From Lumnitzera littorea (lineage: Eukaryota > Streptophyta > Magnoliopsida > Myrtales > Combretaceae): a stretch of DNA of 64,000 nucleotides. Made by a program: the position numbers and the translations under genes. Each line of letters starts with the position of its first letter. The stretch's first letter is position 1. The stretch spans positions 6,654,409 to 6,718,408 of the forward strand of contig JAMXBB010000004.1 in the NCBI GenBank assembly GCA_024138015.1, given 5' to 3'. Under the pieces are notes generated by a model. It saw only the letters and a list, made by a program, of their open reading frames with translations. It made no database searches and was not told where the DNA came from. Below, in pieces: positions 62,090-64,000 of the stretch.

Positions 62090-63480
62090 TTTTTTATGAC
62101 AATTCAAATTGTGAATTGTGAGTTACAACGTTCAAAACGAACCTTGTTACGAGAAAGTACGCTTGAAAACGATTGAAATGGACTATAAATTCATGGAGAT
62201 CTGGGCTAAATCGAAAAAGTTATATACGATTTGATAAAAAGCTCAAATTTATAATTTTACGCAAATAAAAAACTGAGTTAAGTAAACAATATGAATTATC
62301 ATACTAGTTTAGTTATTTAATTTCCAAATTTACTACTTTTCATATTCCCCTAATGTTAGGTGATCTTGTTAGGTGATCTTGAGATCGAGACCAACTTACC
62401 TTTATACTACTATAATCCCTAACATCATTTATAACCAAGTGAGTACTCCTGATAACTATATACTTGTTTTGTGCTTATAGTTAGTGCACATAAATTAAAT
62501 ATTAATAACTTGATGTATGGAGGTTCGGGTTATGATGTGTTTGATATTAATTGATTACTATATAAAATACTATTAAATGTGATAATGGAATATTTGTTTA
62601 TATAATTGATTGTTGTATAATTTGAATAATTTATTGATAATGTTTGATTACCTCATAAATTGACTTAATCATATCCAACTAAACTAAAATTAAATGAATC
62701 ATGCATATGTACGGACATTGCATATAATGTTCCAGCCGTTTTCTCATGCAATTGGTAATGAAGGATCTTGGAGAGATGAATTCCCACATGATTTGATTAG
62801 TATAGTATAGGAGCGTTGATACGACAAGACCTTACCTTTGGTTTATGGGTTTACTTGGTGCCAAAGATGCTAATTATAGGTAATTAGGGGTTATGTCTAG
62901 AGATCACCGCTATAGGGTATTAGTGTATATTGCGGAAGCTATCTCACCGCTAAACTTGGGATTTTGTGTGTTACTAAATTCCTTTAAAAGGAAAACATAT
63001 TTCGCGAAATACATAATTTAAAGTTATGGTTAAAAACCTAAGTGTTAGAGCCCAATTGTGATTATTGTCGATATATCTCTAATCCTTACTTTGGAGAGCG
63101 TTAAATCCGATGTTGTATATAGCATCGATTAATTACATATATATTGTTTGGCATATTACTTATTCATGCATTCATATGCTTGGTAATAAATTGTTTGATA
63201 ATCTGCTTACTAGTATAATATGTGGAATAACTTACTAAGCTCTTATAATTTACTCTTTAATAGTTTTCTCTTGCAAGTTATTAGATAATTGGGCGTGGGC
63301 TAAGAGTTAAATGTTTAGTACTAGTGTTGAAGTACTTAAAAGTTAGAATTTGGAGGTAGACTGTGTAAACGGTTTAAATTATTACACATTATTGTTAATA
63401 CTATATTTAAATTTTATGACTTTCGTAAGCTTAAGTTTTAGAATTTTACTACTTAATCTTATTGTTTGGTAAGAAATACT
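62090..63480 (+). repeat. Dispersed ~1.4-kb repeat, copy 2 (LTR-like)
   Basis: Partner of the minus-strand copy at 4120-5570; the same ordered landmarks are present (TACGAGAAAGTACGCTTGAA, GTTATATACGATTTGATAAA, CCAAGTGAGTACTCC, TTTGGAGAGCGTTAAATCC). A 13-bp phrase TTAGGTGATCTTG is tandemly doubled here at about 62356-62381 but single in the other copy. No coding domain. Confidence 0.7.
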
Positions 63481-64000
63481 GATTCTTCCAAAATTTGTAG
63501 AAGTTCCTTATAGAAAATTATATAAGTTAAAAAGAAAAAGGAAAAGCTTTCCTATTTATATCCCATTAGTTTTATATTTAATATTTTCTTCATTTTTCAT
63601 AACAGGAATTATTAAGTAATGTAGATTTTGTTCCCCTTAGCATGTGTATGATGGATGTTGCAAGCATTAATAATTTTTAAATATATAATAATAAAGACAC
63701 TACTTTTTTTATAAAGTATAAATTATATTTCTATACGTTAAAATTTTATTAATATTTACACATTACTTATTAATTCACATGATATATTAATATTATTAAA
63801 ATTTTTCTCACAAAATTATAGTGATGAAATACACCATACTCTTTACATGTTTCATCTCACATCTAGAATTTAACCTAACAGGAGCAAGTTACGCATTGAA
63901 TAAGCAAAACCATAAAAGTATATGTATTTTCCATTCTTTTTTTTTTTTTTTTTGGAACTTTTAAGAAAAATTTCCGAAAAATTTCAATGTTTGGAAAGGT
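63481..64000. other. AT-rich end of window
   Basis: No gene or clear repeat boundary seen. Confidence 0.5.

Noticed and set aside
1..64000. CRISPR arrays, bacterial operons, rRNA or tRNA genes, an undescribed defence-type system
   Set aside because: No regularly spaced repeats, no compact gene arrays and no prokaryotic gene families; I did not recognise any rRNA or tRNA by eye, though a tRNA could be missed without a covariance search.

Overview
The window looks like nuclear DNA of a eudicot plant. It is AT-rich, mostly non-coding, full of decayed plant transposons, and its recognisable host genes are intron-containing members of the plant-specific FRIGIDA-like (FRL) family. No bacterial, organellar or CRISPR-type feature was seen. 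Organism assignment below that level is not supported.

The core (about 12.4-52.2 kb) is a cluster of four FRL copies. FRL-A (12.57-17.39 kb, +) is a multi-lesion pseudogene. FRL-B (21.30-27.24 kb, -) is the only copy that reads as intact: three exons join in consistent phase into a predicted 1161-residue protein with a long coiled coil, two successive Frigida domains and a basic C-terminal tail. FRL-C (about 39.5-43.9 kb, -) has a nearly readable first exon with one frameshift and one stop, and a decayed second Frigida domain. FRL-D (about 49.9-52.2 kb, -) is a relic of an FRL-B-like gene that has lost the second-domain exon and most of the coiled coil. FRL-A and FRL-C are closest to each other, face opposite ways and share a 5' leader; FRL-B and FRL-D share sequence out to the 3' flank. 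All three upstream regions carry telo-box-like motifs. FRL proteins are known as nuclear coiled-coil proteins of the FRIGIDA (flowering/FLC-activating) family; what these copies do here is not shown by sequence.

Between and around them lie transposons: a decayed Ty1/Copia element with two LTRs and a primer-binding site (27.95-33.0 kb, +); fragments of other Copia elements on the - strand (1.9-2.1 kb and about 9.5-11.5 kb); a LINE ORF1 relic (3.2-3.95 kb, +); three related hAT-like non-autonomous elements of 745-780 bp clustered at 33.1-37.3 kb; a 672-bp MITE at 18.3 kb; four members of a ~0.2-kb Mutator-like MITE family, two of them inside FRL introns; and a ~1.4-kb repeat in inverted orientation near the two ends of the window (4.1-5.6 and 62.1-63.5 kb).

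The right end (52.2-62.1 kb) has no supported gene: it is AT-rich intergenic DNA with microsatellites, including a ~0.85-kb TATA/TATG-type low-complexity tract at 60.8-61.7 kb.
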